From NCBI GenBank assembly GCA_031375105.1, contig JANMHJ010000045.1, positions 62,001 to 126,000 on the forward strand: DNA of 64,000 bases, given 5' to 3'. Position 1 is the stretch's first letter; each line of letters begins with the position of its first letter. Positions 8,009 to 16,296 of this stretch are shown here, piece after piece. Both the position numbers and the translations under genes were made by a program. The stretch comes from JANMDU01 sp031375105 (lineage in GTDB: Bacteria; Pseudomonadota; Gammaproteobacteria; Burkholderiales; Burkholderiaceae_C). The notes beneath the pieces are model-generated. The model was given only the letters and a program-made list of their open reading frames with translations. It was not told where the DNA came from and made no database searches.

Positions 8009-8434
8009 ATGAACACACTCGACAAAGTCATTTACACCGCCAAAGCCCACACCACCGGAGGACGAGACGGCGCTTCGCGCTCAGACGACGGCTTATTGGA
8101 CGTGAAGCTTTCTCCCCCCAAAGCCATGGGCGGCGCTGGCACAGCCACCAATCCTGAGCAGCTGTTTGCAGCTGGTTACTCCGCTTGCTTCATGGGCGCG
8201 ATGAAGCATGTGGCCACGATGAAGAAAATTGCTGTGCCTGCCGACGCTGCGATTGATGCCGAGGTAGACATTGGCCCGATTCCTCAGGGTTTTGGCATTG
8301 CTGCCCGCCTCACGGTGAGCCTGCCGGGCATGGATCGCCATGTGGCGCAAGAATTGGTGGAAGCAGCGCATAAGGTGTGCCCTTATTCCAATGCGACCCG
8401 TGGCAACATTGATGTGACGCTGACCCTGGCTTAA
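8009..8434 (+). CDS. ohr: organic hydroperoxide resistance protein Ohr
   Basis: A thiol peroxidase of the OsmC/Ohr fold that reduces organic and fatty-acid hydroperoxides to alcohols, using dihydrolipoyl-linked reductant. At 141 aa it is full length. The two catalytic cysteines are visible in AAGYSACFMGAM and HKVCPYSNATRGN, and the N-terminus (VIYTAKAHTTGGRDG) includes the conserved Arg that positions the substrate. The start has the good ribosome-binding site AAGGAAAAACC. It is induced presumably through OhrR directly upstream. Confidence 0.95.
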   Translation: MNTLDKVIYTAKAHTTGGRDGASRSDDGLLDVKLSPPKAMGGAGTATNPEQLFAAGYSACFMGAMKHVATMKKIAVPADAAIDAEVDIGPIPQGFGIAARLTVSLPGMDRHVAQELVEAAHKVCPYSNATRGNIDVTLTLA

Positions 8435-8450
8435 GGCGTCGCAAGTGGCC

Positions 8451-9458
8451 TTATTCGCTGCTTGGCTTTTGCGCAAGCCAGCGCATGTAAGCAGCCACGC
8501 CGCTTTGCACATCGGCAAACGCATGATCGCAACCGACTGCACGCAGCGCTGAGAGATCAGCCTGCGTGTAGCTTTGGTATTTGCCTTGTAGCTCAGCGGG
8601 AAAGTCGATGTATTCAATCAAAGTTTGCACCTGATCGTGCTCTAGGCCCAGCGGCTTGAAATGCTGCACTACCGCGCGCGCCACATCGTTGAATGGCTGC
8701 GCACGGCCCGTGCCTAAATTAAAAATTCCGCTCGCCTCGGGATGATCGAGAAACCACAAATTCACCGCCACCACATCGCGAACACTCACAAAATCGCGCA
8801 TCTGCTGTCCTGCTGCATAGCCCTCATATGCACCAAACAATTGAACGCGACCCTCGCTCTGCATTTGATGAAACTCATGAAAAGCCACGCTCGCCATGCG
8901 CCCTTTGTGCTGCTCGCGCGGACCATAGACATTGAAATAGCGAAAACCCGCCACCTGCGTTTTCGTATTTGCAAAGCGAGAGTACGGTGCTACCCCTAAG
9001 CGCTCACGCAGAAAGTTGTCAAACAGCAGCTTGCTTTCGCCATACACATTCAGCGGCTGCTCATTCGCTGGTATTTCACTGAATTGAGAGCTACCGCCAT
9101 ACACCGCAGCCGATGAGGCATAGAGCAAGCGCACGCCTTGTTGCTTGCAGGTCTCGAAGAGTTGGCGCGAGCAATCAAAGTTGTTGGCCATCATGTAGGC
9201 GCGGTCTAACTCCATCGTATCGCTGCAAGCGCCTTCATGAAACACCGCTTCGATGAGGCCATATTCACCTTGCGCAAACGCGCTGTAAAACGCATCAGCT
9301 TGCACGAACTGCGAAAATTTCAGGCCATTTAAATTGCTCGATTTGAGGCCATCTTGATCGTGATCGACGGCGATGATGTCAGTAAGGCCTCGCGCATTCA
9401 AGCCTTCAATCAGGTTCGCACCGATGAATCCTGCTGCACCAGTTACTACTAATTTCAT
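8451..9458 (-). CDS. hldD: ADP-L-glycero-D-manno-heptose-6-epimerase
   Basis: Last step of ADP-heptose synthesis for the LPS inner core, in the cytoplasm. It is a 335-aa extended SDR protein with the NADP-binding glycine motif TGAAGFIGANL, the catalytic YGESK (Tyr-x-x-x-Lys) at about residue 142 and the serine region YASSAAVYG. RYFNVYGPREQHKGRMASV is highly typical of HldD. The gene follows hldE1 by 17 nt. That junction is entirely a repeat copy, which also supplies the ATG context (CTATGAAATTAG), and no clear ribosome-binding site is visible. It is the last gene of the minus-strand run from lapA. Confidence 0.95.
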   Translation of the reverse strand: MKLVVTGAAGFIGANLIEGLNARGLTDIIAVDHDQDGLKSSNLNGLKFSQFVQADAFYSAFAQGEYGLIEAVFHEGACSDTMELDRAYMMANNFDCSRQLFETCKQQGVRLLYASSAAVYGGSSQFSEIPANEQPLNVYGESKLLFDNFLRERLGVAPYSRFANTKTQVAGFRYFNVYGPREQHKGRMASVAFHEFHQMQSEGRVQLFGAYEGYAAGQQMRDFVSVRDVVAVNLWFLDHPEASGIFNLGTGRAQPFNDVARAVVQHFKPLGLEHDQVQTLIEYIDFPAELQGKYQSYTQADLSALRAVGCDHAFADVQSGVAAYMRWLAQKPSSE

Positions 9459-9500
9459 AGCAAACTATGTAGATATTATAACGACGAGAGGCCAAAAACC
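9450..9500 (+). repeat. dispersed repeat, copy 4, spanning the hldE1/hldD junction
   Basis: AATTTCATAGCAAACTATG, TATTATAAC and GAGAGGCCAAAAA match the family. The copy contains the stop codon of hldE1 (TAA, 9478-9476) and the start codon of hldD (9458-9456). Confidence 0.75.
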
Positions 9501-10417
9501 TCTTCAAAACTGGCTGTGGCTGTACCAAACTTGCCCACCACCACGCCACCTGCGATATTGGCAAAGGGCAGCGCCTCGCGCAGCGACAAACCCGCAGCCA
9601 CGAGTGTGGCCAGTGTGGCGATCACGGTGTCGCCAGCACCTGTCACATCAAACACCTCACGCGCCAGTGCAGCCACCGTGAGATCGCCCGCTTCGTCAAA
9701 CACCGTCATGCCTTCTTCGCTGCGCGTGAGCACCAGCGCTTGCAAGCCCAGTTGCGTGCGCAAATTTTGCGCCTTGGCGCGAAGCTCATCTTCATCGCGC
9801 CAACTGCCCACCACGGCGGCCAGCTCAGCGCGATTGGGCGTGATCGCTGTTGCGCCTTGGTAGCGTGTGTAGTCGCTGCCTTTGGGATCGATCAAGACAG
9901 GTTTGTCCAGTTGGCCAGCCGCAGCAATCATCGACGACACATGCGCTAACCCGCCCTTGGCGTAATCAGAAAACAGCACGCAGCCTTGCGCAGGCAAAAT
10001 TTGGCCATACACCGCTGCTTGCACTGCCAGCGCGTCATGCTGCGGCGGTGTTTCAAAATCCATGCGCAGCAATTGCTGCGCTCGGCCAATCACACGCAGC
10101 TTGACCGTGGTGCGCAGCTTCGGGTCTTGCGCTAAGTGATACTGAATGCCACTGGCTTCCAGCAAACTTTGCAGCTTGCGCCCAGGCTCGTCCGCGCCCA
10201 CGACGCTCACGAACGAGGCCTGCGCACCCAAACTGGCTACGTTAACAGCCACATTGGCTGCGCCGCCAATGCGCTCTTCCTCACGCTTGATCAACACGAC
10301 AGGCACCGGCGCTTCTGGGCTGATGCGATCCACATCGCCATACCAATAGCGGTCGAGCATCGCATCGCCGACGACGAGCACGCGAGCTTGAGATAGCTGA
10401 GTACGAGAGAGTGCCAT
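9476..10417 (-). CDS. rfaE1: D-glycero-beta-D-manno-heptose-7-phosphate kinase (HldE domain I type)
   Basis: PfkB/ribokinase-family kinase that makes heptose 1,7-bisphosphate in the ADP-heptose pathway. At 313 aa it corresponds to domain I of E. coli HldE only. The adenylyltransferase domain (rfaE2) is absent and must be encoded elsewhere. Motifs are LDRYWYGDVDRISPEAPVPV, GGAANVAVNVASLGA and the PfkB signature VTGAGDTVIATLATLVAAG, with the catalytic Asp. It lies downstream of lapA-lapB and upstream of hldD, an LPS-related group. The last codons and stop come from a repeat copy, giving the C-terminus GLSSL. Confidence 0.93.
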   Translation of the reverse strand: MALSRTQLSQARVLVVGDAMLDRYWYGDVDRISPEAPVPVVLIKREEERIGGAANVAVNVASLGAQASFVSVVGADEPGRKLQSLLEASGIQYHLAQDPKLRTTVKLRVIGRAQQLLRMDFETPPQHDALAVQAAVYGQILPAQGCVLFSDYAKGGLAHVSSMIAAAGQLDKPVLIDPKGSDYTRYQGATAITPNRAELAAVVGSWRDEDELRAKAQNLRTQLGLQALVLTRSEEGMTVFDEAGDLTVAALAREVFDVTGAGDTVIATLATLVAAGLSLREALPFANIAGGVVVGKFGTATASFEEVFGLSSL

Positions 10418-10437
10418 ATTGGGAGTTTAATTCCAGC

Positions 10438-10516
10438 AGGCGCGGTTGATCTGGCTTTGCCAGTCAACTCGCGCCGCCCCTTGAGGGGGAAGCGCCCGTG
10501 GGGGCGCGAAGGGGTG
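10438..10516. repeat. structured GC-rich intergenic repeat
   Basis: The gap between lapB and hldE1 holds GTTGATCTGGC TTT GCCAGTCAAC, a stem with one bulge, followed by CGCCGCCCCTTGAGGGGGAA and GCGCCCGTGGGGGCGC hairpins. Sequences of this kind (CCGCCCCTTGAGGGGG then a GCGCCC hairpin and GAAGGGGTGG) recur between genes in Comamonadaceae genomes as I recall them. Only one copy is in this window. Confidence 0.55.
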
Positions 10517-10518
10517 GA

Positions 10519-11646
10519 TCACAATTCTTCCACTCGTCTCGTGCTGTAACTGTCCCAGCTTTGGCAACCGGGGCAGTGCCAGAAATGGTTCTTGGCTTCA
10601 AAGCCACAAGATGCACAACGGTAGCGCAGTAAGGGCTGAGCGGCTTTGTCCAGCGCCCGTTGGATTTCGGGCTGTATCCCTTGCGCTCTCATCAGTTGAG
10701 CGGCGATGACCAGCGAGGGCTCATGGCGCAAATGTGCCAACTGTTGCTCACGCACGGCCGCCTCCCCCAACACGCTGCCTTGCAGCTGCGCGAGTGCTTG
10801 CAACACATCCAGTGAATGCGTTTGCGTATAGATGCCTTGCAACGCGGGTTGCACTTCACTCACGCGCTGGCAATCCACCGCCAATTGCGAGATGGTATTT
10901 GCTATCAAAGGTGTAGCGCTCGGCGCAGATTTTGTAAGGGCTAACAGCATATTTAAGGCTTCATTGCCATCGCCCGAGTGCTGCGCCAGCTCAGCCAAGG
11001 CGATGCGAGCGCGGCCTGCCTGCGGTGCCAGCTCAATCGCCTGACTGAGCAATGCGCGTTTTTCCTCCGCTTCTTTGCCCTCAGCTTGTTCACACAAGTA
11101 ATGTGCCATTCGGTTGCTGAAATCACCTTGACCGCTGGCTTGTAATTGCTCGGCAATCTGCTTGGCTTGTGGCCAATCTCGCGTGCGCTCGAAAATCGCG
11201 AGGCGAGCCAGTCTAGCTTCTGGCTCAAATTGACTGCCTTCGAGTTTGCCCAATGCATCTTCGGCGCGATCCAGCAAACCGGCTTTGAGAAAATCCAAAG
11301 CCAGCGCATGCTGAGCGCGCTCACGCTCCAACCTGGGTAAGTCCCCACGCGCCAGCAAATGTTCGTGCACACGCACCGCCCGGTCATATTCACCACGGCG
11401 GCGGAATAAATTGCCTAAAGCAAAATGCAGCTCAGACGTATCTGGGTCTTTCTGCACGGCTTCAATGAAGGCATCAATCGCTTCATCCTGTTGCTCATTG
11501 AGCAGGTAGTTCAAGCCTTTGAAATAAGCTTTCGGCGAACGGCGATTGTCAATGCGCAATTGGCGCAAGTCCAGGCGCGAGGCCAACCAGCCGAACACAA
11601 AGGCCAGGGGCAGACCCAGCAGTAACCAAGTGGCATCCAATTCCAT
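10519..11646 (-). CDS. lapB: lipopolysaccharide assembly protein LapB (YciM)
   Basis: An inner-membrane-anchored cytoplasmic TPR protein that couples LPS synthesis to demand by promoting FtsH cleavage of LpxC. The 375-aa protein has one N-terminal membrane helix (LLLGLPLAFVFGWLASRLDL), about nine TPR-like helix pairs, and a C-terminal rubredoxin-like zinc knuckle (YRCASCGFEAKNHFWHCPGC, two Cys-x-x-Cys pairs) that is diagnostic. The start codon overlaps the lapA stop (TGATG). A longer upstream reading without membrane segment is rejected. TPR region residues ALTKSAPSATPLIANT are encoded by a repeat copy. Confidence 0.93.
   Translation of the reverse strand: MELDATWLLLGLPLAFVFGWLASRLDLRQLRIDNRRSPKAYFKGLNYLLNEQQDEAIDAFIEAVQKDPDTSELHFALGNLFRRRGEYDRAVRVHEHLLARGDLPRLERERAQHALALDFLKAGLLDRAEDALGKLEGSQFEPEARLARLAIFERTRDWPQAKQIAEQLQASGQGDFSNRMAHYLCEQAEGKEAEEKRALLSQAIELAPQAGRARIALAELAQHSGDGNEALNMLLALTKSAPSATPLIANTISQLAVDCQRVSEVQPALQGIYTQTHSLDVLQALAQLQGSVLGEAAVREQQLAHLRHEPSLVIAAQLMRAQGIQPEIQRALDKAAQPLLRYRCASCGFEAKNHFWHCPGCQSWDSYSTRRVEEL
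10899..10945 (+). repeat. dispersed repeat, copy 5, inside lapB
   Basis: TTGCTATCAAAGGTGTAGC, GCTCGGCGCAGATTTTG and TAAGGGCTA match the family. It is read on the opposite strand in LapB as ALTKSAPSATPLIAN. Confidence 0.75.
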
Positions 11647-11993
11647 CAAGCAGCTCCGTCTTGCACGCGCTGCATAGCGTTTGATGTTGAGGAGGCGATG
11701 GGCGAATTTTGCATTTGATTCTGGGGTTGACTCTGAGTTGGATACTGCACCTGCTGTTGTAGCTGCTGAGACACCTTGCGATGCCGCCACCACCGCGGCA
11801 CCATGCCGAGCACGCCCAACGCCAGCCCAGCCGTGAATGCGATCAGCACAATCACCACCAACGGCGCAGCCCACTGGCGACCAAAAAAGAAATGCGCCAC
11901 GACTTCATGCTGATTGTTCAGCGCGAAGGCGAAGAGCGTAAAAAAAATGGCTGCTTTCAGTATCCACCGAAGCAACCATAAGAGTTTGTACAT
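11646..11993 (-). CDS. lapA: lipopolysaccharide assembly protein LapA domain protein
   Basis: A small inner-membrane protein, 115 aa, normally partnered with LapB. Two membrane segments are visible (ILKAAIFFTLFAFALNN and APLVVIVLIAFTAGLALGVLGM) separated by the conserved-looking HEVVAHFFFGRQW, the DUF1049 pattern. The C-terminal tail is a Gln/Ser-rich low-complexity stretch. It overlaps lapB by one base (TGATG), so translational coupling is likely. ihfB lies 58 nt upstream on the same strand, with no terminator seen between. Confidence 0.88.
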   Translation of the reverse strand: MYKLLWLLRWILKAAIFFTLFAFALNNQHEVVAHFFFGRQWAAPLVVIVLIAFTAGLALGVLGMVPRWWRHRKVSQQLQQQVQYPTQSQPQNQMQNSPIASSTSNAMQRVQDGAA

Positions 11994-12051
11994 AGTTAAG
12001 GCCGTGATGAGCCTTTGGATTCTATCGGGATGCTAGGCCAGCGCCCAAATT

Positions 12052-12363
12052 TCAAAGCAATCCCTTTTGGCGCATCTCTTCCGTTTTGGCATCGACCGCT
12101 TCGCGCAGGGCTTTGCCCGGCTTGAAATGAGGCACGCGCTTTTCGGGAATCGTCACCGATTCGCCGGTGCGGGGATTGCGCCCCACACGCGGCGGCCGAC
12201 GATTGACCGAGAAGCTACCAAAACCGCGAATTTCAATACGATGGCCTTTGACCAGCGCGTCACCGAGAGCGTCAAGAATCGTCTTGACGGCAAACTCGGC
12301 ATCACGCTGGGTCAGCTGCCCAAATTGCAGGGACAGCGCCTCAACAAGGTCTGATCGGGTCAT
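12052..12363 (-). CDS. ihfB: integration host factor subunit beta
   Basis: A DNA-bending nucleoid protein that acts as a heterodimer with IHF-alpha. The 103-aa length is typical. The DNABII signature is clear: DALVKGHRIEIRGFGSFSVN, the beta-arm RPPRVGRNPRTGESVTIPEK with the intercalating Pro, and VPHFKPGKALREAV. The order rpsA-ihfB is conserved in proteobacteria. It begins 13 nt after rpsA, so the two are co-transcribed. Confidence 0.97.
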   Translation of the reverse strand: MTRSDLVEALSLQFGQLTQRDAEFAVKTILDALGDALVKGHRIEIRGFGSFSVNRRPPRVGRNPRTGESVTIPEKRVPHFKPGKALREAVDAKTEEMRQKGLL

Positions 12364-12376
12364 GGATTGACGCGTA

Positions 12377-14059
12377 TTAACCGTTGTTGTCCAACTTGGC
12401 GCGCAACAAAGCGCCTAGGCTGGTCGTGCCAGCAGATTCGCGGCTGGAGGTCTGGCTCAGGTCAGCCATCGCAGCTTGCTCGTCAGCGTTGTCTTTGGCC
12501 TTGACCGACAGCGAGACCTGACGGCTCTTGCGATCAATGTTGGTGACAACTGCAGTGACTTCATCGCCTTCTTTGAGCACATTGCGCGCATCTTCCACGC
12601 GGTCACGGCTGATCTCGCTGGCGCGTAGATAGCCGATGATCTCTTGACCGAGATCAATTTCAGCGCCCTTGGCATCCACCGTCTTGACCTTACCGGTGAC
12701 GATAGAGCCTTTGTCGTTAACCGACGAGAAGGTGGTGAAAGCGTCAGCGTCAAGTTGCTTGATACCGAGGGAAATGCGCTCGCGATCCACATCGATGGCC
12801 AGCACGATGGCCTCCACGTCTTGGCCCTTTTTGAAGTTCTTGACAGCGGCTTCTCCGGTTTCCGTCCACGACAGATCCGACAAATGCACCAAACCGTCAA
12901 TGCCAGCAGCCAAACCGACGAACACGCCGAAATCGGTAATAGATTTGATCGGGCCCTTAACGCGATCACCACGCTTGGTGGCGGCAGCGAATTCTTGCCA
13001 TGGGTTGGCTTTGCACTGCTTCATGCCCAAGGAAATGCGGCGCTTGTCTTCGTCGATCTCCAAGACCATGACTTCAACTTCTTGACCCATCGTCACCAGC
13101 TTGTTCGGAGCGATGTTTTTGTTGGTCCAGTCCATTTCAGAGACGTGCACCAAACCTTCGATACCGGGTTCAATTTCCACAAATGCGCCGTAATCGGCGA
13201 TGTTGGTGATCTTGCCAAACATGCGGGTTTGCGCTGGATAGCGGCGACCCACGCCCATCCAAGGATCGTCGCCCATTTGCTTGAGGCCGAGCGACACGCG
13301 GTTTTTCTCGGTGTCAAACTTGAGCACTTTCGCGCTGATTTCTTGGCCAGAGGTCACCACTTCGGAAGGGTGACGTACACGGCGCCATGCCATGTCGGTG
13401 ATGTGCAGCAAGCCATCCACACCGCCCAAATCGACGAATGCGCCGTATTCGGTGATGTTTTTGACCACGCCTTTGACGATGGAGCCTTCTTTCAGGTTTT
13501 CCATCAGCTTGGCGCGCTCTTCGCCCATGCTGGCTTCTTTGACAGCGCGGTGGCTCAAAACGACGTTGTTGCGTTTGCGATCAAGCTTGATCACTTTGAA
13601 TTCAAGCGTTTTGTTCTCGTAAGGAGACAGATCTTTGATCGGGCGGGTTTCGATGAGCGAACCGGGCAAGAAGGCGCGGATGCCATTGACCAAAACAGTC
13701 AGGCCGCCCTTGACTTTGCCAGAGGTCACGCCGGTGACGAATTCGCCGGATTCCAGCGCTTTTTCCAGGCTGAGCCAAGAAGCGAGGCGCTTGGCAGTGT
13801 CGCGCGAGAGGATGGTGTCGCCATAGCCGTTTTCAACAGCGCCGATGGCCACGGAGACGAAATCGCCCACTTTGACTTCAAGTTCGCCTTGGTCGTTTTT
13901 GAATTCGGCGATTTCGATATAGGCTTCGTTTTTCAAGCCAGCGTTCACGACCACATGGTTGTGGTCAACGCGAATCACTTCGGCGGTAATAACTTCACCG
14001 GAGCGCATTTCGGTGCGCTTGAGCGATTCTTCAAAGAGGGCTGCAAAAGATTCAGACAT
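12377..14059 (-). CDS. rpsA: 30S ribosomal protein S1
   Basis: Binds mRNA leaders and helps melt them on the 30S subunit. The 560-aa protein holds six S1/OB-fold repeats. Repeats 3-6 are the RNA-binding type (GSIVKGVVKNITEYGAFVDL, TRMFGKITNIADYGAFVEIE, and similar). The start MSESFAALFEESL is canonical, with the ribosome-binding site AGGAAAT just upstream. The leader (14060-14160) contains a decayed repeat copy and a possible -10 (TTTAATTT). The strand opposite has a 475-codon open frame that is only a coding shadow of this gene. Confidence 0.98.
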   Translation of the reverse strand: MSESFAALFEESLKRTEMRSGEVITAEVIRVDHNHVVVNAGLKNEAYIEIAEFKNDQGELEVKVGDFVSVAIGAVENGYGDTILSRDTAKRLASWLSLEKALESGEFVTGVTSGKVKGGLTVLVNGIRAFLPGSLIETRPIKDLSPYENKTLEFKVIKLDRKRNNVVLSHRAVKEASMGEERAKLMENLKEGSIVKGVVKNITEYGAFVDLGGVDGLLHITDMAWRRVRHPSEVVTSGQEISAKVLKFDTEKNRVSLGLKQMGDDPWMGVGRRYPAQTRMFGKITNIADYGAFVEIEPGIEGLVHVSEMDWTNKNIAPNKLVTMGQEVEVMVLEIDEDKRRISLGMKQCKANPWQEFAAATKRGDRVKGPIKSITDFGVFVGLAAGIDGLVHLSDLSWTETGEAAVKNFKKGQDVEAIVLAIDVDRERISLGIKQLDADAFTTFSSVNDKGSIVTGKVKTVDAKGAEIDLGQEIIGYLRASEISRDRVEDARNVLKEGDEVTAVVTNIDRKSRQVSLSVKAKDNADEQAAMADLSQTSSRESAGTTSLGALLRAKLDNNG

Positions 14060-14112
14060 GAGATTTCCTAGTGCGCAAGGCAGCGAATAGCAACGGAATG
14101 TCGCTTCAAATT

Positions 14113-14146
14113 CGATAGCAGTTAGCGCAGGTTTTGTGCGGGCGAA
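14113..14146 (+). repeat. dispersed repeat, decayed copy in rpsA leader
   Basis: TCGATAGCAGTTAGCGCAGG then TTTTGTGCGGGCGA keeps the ATAGC, GCGCAG and GGGC blocks of the family. It lies upstream of the rpsA start, in its untranslated leader or promoter region. Confidence 0.5.
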
Positions 14147-14243
14147 CGAGAGTTTTGACCGCGGGTTAAATTAAACAATCCTGCCAACCATGCGCCAAGC
14201 AGCGCGAAGGGAGTTAGCAGGGCCTCTTGGTTTGCAAGAACTC

Positions 14244-16244
14244 TCACAAACCCAATTTGCTTCGCCATTGGCTCAAAACAAAATCCACCGATTGCTCGAT
14301 GATCTGATTCGAGTTATCCAAAAGCACAGCATCTTTCGCTGGCTTGAGTGGCGCAGATGCGCGGGAGGTATCCCGCAAATCACGCGCTTCCAAATCCAAG
14401 CGAAGGAGATCGATATTAGCAGAAATTCCCTTTGAAATCAACTGCTTATGACGGCGTTCGGCACGTTTTTCGGCGCTAGCAGTCAGGTAGATTTTCAAAG
14501 GCGAATGGGGGAAAATCACCGTGCCCATGTCGCGCCCATCGGCCACCAGTCCTGGCAAGCGCGCAAAACTGTGTTGCAAAGCCGTAAGCGCTTCTCGAAC
14601 GGCAGGAAACACCGATACTTTGGACGCGCCCATACCCATTTCTTCGCTGCGGATCGCCTCGCTCACGTCTTCTTCATTGAGCAGCACGGTTTGCGCCTCA
14701 AACACCACAGGCAAGCGTGCGGCTAATTTTGCAAGTGCAGCTTCATCGTCCCAAGCGACTTCTTGTTGCTTGGCGGCCAGCGCAGTCAGGCGATACAGCG
14801 CGCCAGAATCGAGATAGTGGTAGCCCAGTTGCTGCGCCAAGCGACTGGCCAGCGTGCCTTTGCCGGAGGCCGTGGGGCCGTCCACACAAATCACCGGTAC
14901 GCTGCGCGGCGTGACGACGGAAAACAGGGCTTCAAAATAATCAGGGAAGGTCTTGGCCACGCATTTCGGGTCTTCGATGCGCACGGTTTTTCCTGCCGGG
15001 TTGAAAGCAGCGAGCGAGAAACACATCGCGATGCGGTGATCGTCGTAGGTGTGGATGCTGGCGGCTTGCCATTCATGCAACTGTGGCGGTGTGATTTGGA
15101 TGAAATCCGCGCCTTCCACCACCTGCGCGCCCAGCTTACGCAGCTCAATGGCCATGGCGGCTAAGCGATCCGTTTCTTTCACGCGCCAACTGGCGATGTT
15201 GCGCAAGGTGGTGATACCGTCTGCATACAGCGCCATCACAGCAAGCGTCATCGCTGCATCGGGAATGTGGTTGCAGTCGAGATCAATCGCCTTGAGGGGC
15301 CAAGCGCCTTGACTGACTTCTAAATGGTTGCTGCCACTGCTGATCTGCGCACCCATGAGGCGCGCAGCATCGACAAAGCGGATGTCGCCTTGGATGGCGT
15401 TTTCGCTCAAGCCTTCAATCCGAATTTTCGAGTCTTTTTGGCCACTACCCGCTATAGATATTGCGCCGAGTGCTATGAAATAGCTAGCAGATGAGGCATC
15501 GGCTTCCACCCAAATTTCACCCGGCGATTGGTATTTCGCACCACCTGGGATGGTGAAACGCATCCAACCCTCGCGCTGCACCGTGATGCCAAATTTGGCA
15601 AGCAAATTCAGTGTGATTTCAATATAGGGCTTGGAGATCAGCTCGCCGATCACGTCGATGTGTATGTCTTGTTTCGCCACAAGCGGGAGCGCCAAAAGCA
15701 AGGCCGTGAGAAACTGGCTCGACACATCGCCGCGCACGGCAATCGGCGCATCCAGCTTCAAGCTTGGCTGGCCGATCTTCAGAGGCGGGAAGCCATCGTT
15801 GCCGGTGTAATCAATCTGGCAACCAAGCTGGCGCAGTGCATCCACCAAATCGCCAATCGGCCGTTCATGCATACGCGGCACACCCGAAAGTGTGAAATCA
15901 CCACCGAGCACAGCCAGCGCAGCAGTGAGTGGGCGCATGGCGGTGCCGGCATTGCCCAAGAACAGTTGTGTTGGGCTTCGCGGCGCTTGGCCGCCCAAGC
16001 CAGTGATCGCGACGCTGGTGGCTTGACCGCCAACCACTTTTTCAACACCACAGCCCAGCTCTTGCAGGGCAAGCAGCATCACACGTGTGTCGTCTGAATC
16101 GAGCAGATCATGAATCAGCGTACGGCCTTGGCTTAAAGCGGCCAGCAGCAAAACGCGGTTGGAAATGCTTTTGGAGCCGGGCAGTTGCACCGTGCCTGCT
16201 GCACTACGCAGTGGCGGCAGATCGAGAAACGCCGTGGAATACAT
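14244..16244 (-). CDS. aroA-cmk: bifunctional EPSP synthase / cytidylate kinase fusion
   Basis: One 666-codon frame holds two enzymes. Residues 1 to about 440 are 3-phosphoshikimate 1-carboxyvinyltransferase (shikimate pathway): LPGSKSISNRVLLLAALSQG, FLGNAGTAMRPLTAALA, GDVSSQFLTALLLALP, DHRIAMCFSLAAF. From residue 449 comes CMP kinase: VICVDGPTASGKGTLASRLA is the Walker A loop, then YLDSGALYRLTALAA, VADGRDMGTVIFP and the LEARDLRDTSR lid. The usual aroA-cmk neighbours are thus joined, with a linker around EALFSVVTPRS. A repeat copy encodes FIALGAISIAG within the AroA half. The start MYSTAFLDLPPL is the only reasonable one. It lies in the gyrA-to-rpsA metabolic block, 52 nt after tyrA. Confidence 0.95.
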   Translation of the reverse strand: MYSTAFLDLPPLRSAAGTVQLPGSKSISNRVLLLAALSQGRTLIHDLLDSDDTRVMLLALQELGCGVEKVVGGQATSVAITGLGGQAPRSPTQLFLGNAGTAMRPLTAALAVLGGDFTLSGVPRMHERPIGDLVDALRQLGCQIDYTGNDGFPPLKIGQPSLKLDAPIAVRGDVSSQFLTALLLALPLVAKQDIHIDVIGELISKPYIEITLNLLAKFGITVQREGWMRFTIPGGAKYQSPGEIWVEADASSASYFIALGAISIAGSGQKDSKIRIEGLSENAIQGDIRFVDAARLMGAQISSGSNHLEVSQGAWPLKAIDLDCNHIPDAAMTLAVMALYADGITTLRNIASWRVKETDRLAAMAIELRKLGAQVVEGADFIQITPPQLHEWQAASIHTYDDHRIAMCFSLAAFNPAGKTVRIEDPKCVAKTFPDYFEALFSVVTPRSVPVICVDGPTASGKGTLASRLAQQLGYHYLDSGALYRLTALAAKQQEVAWDDEAALAKLAARLPVVFEAQTVLLNEEDVSEAIRSEEMGMGASKVSVFPAVREALTALQHSFARLPGLVADGRDMGTVIFPHSPLKIYLTASAEKRAERRHKQLISKGISANIDLLRLDLEARDLRDTSRASAPLKPAKDAVLLDNSNQIIEQSVDFVLSQWRSKLGL
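15441..15488 (-). repeat. dispersed repeat, copy 6, inside aroA-cmk
   Basis: GGCCACTACCCGCTATAGAT, TTGCGCCGAGTGCTATGAAA match the family in reverse. Read on the minus strand in frame as YFIALGAISIAGSG in the EPSP synthase domain. Confidence 0.75.
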
Positions 16245-16296
16245 AGGATGAATTAACGCTTAGACATCGTGCGCAAGATAGCGATCATTTAGGTGA

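Noticed and set aside
12644..14071. 475-codon open frame on the plus strand
   Set aside because: It lies exactly opposite rpsA. Its His/Phe/Asp-rich translation is what the antisense of an S1 gene gives, with no family motif.
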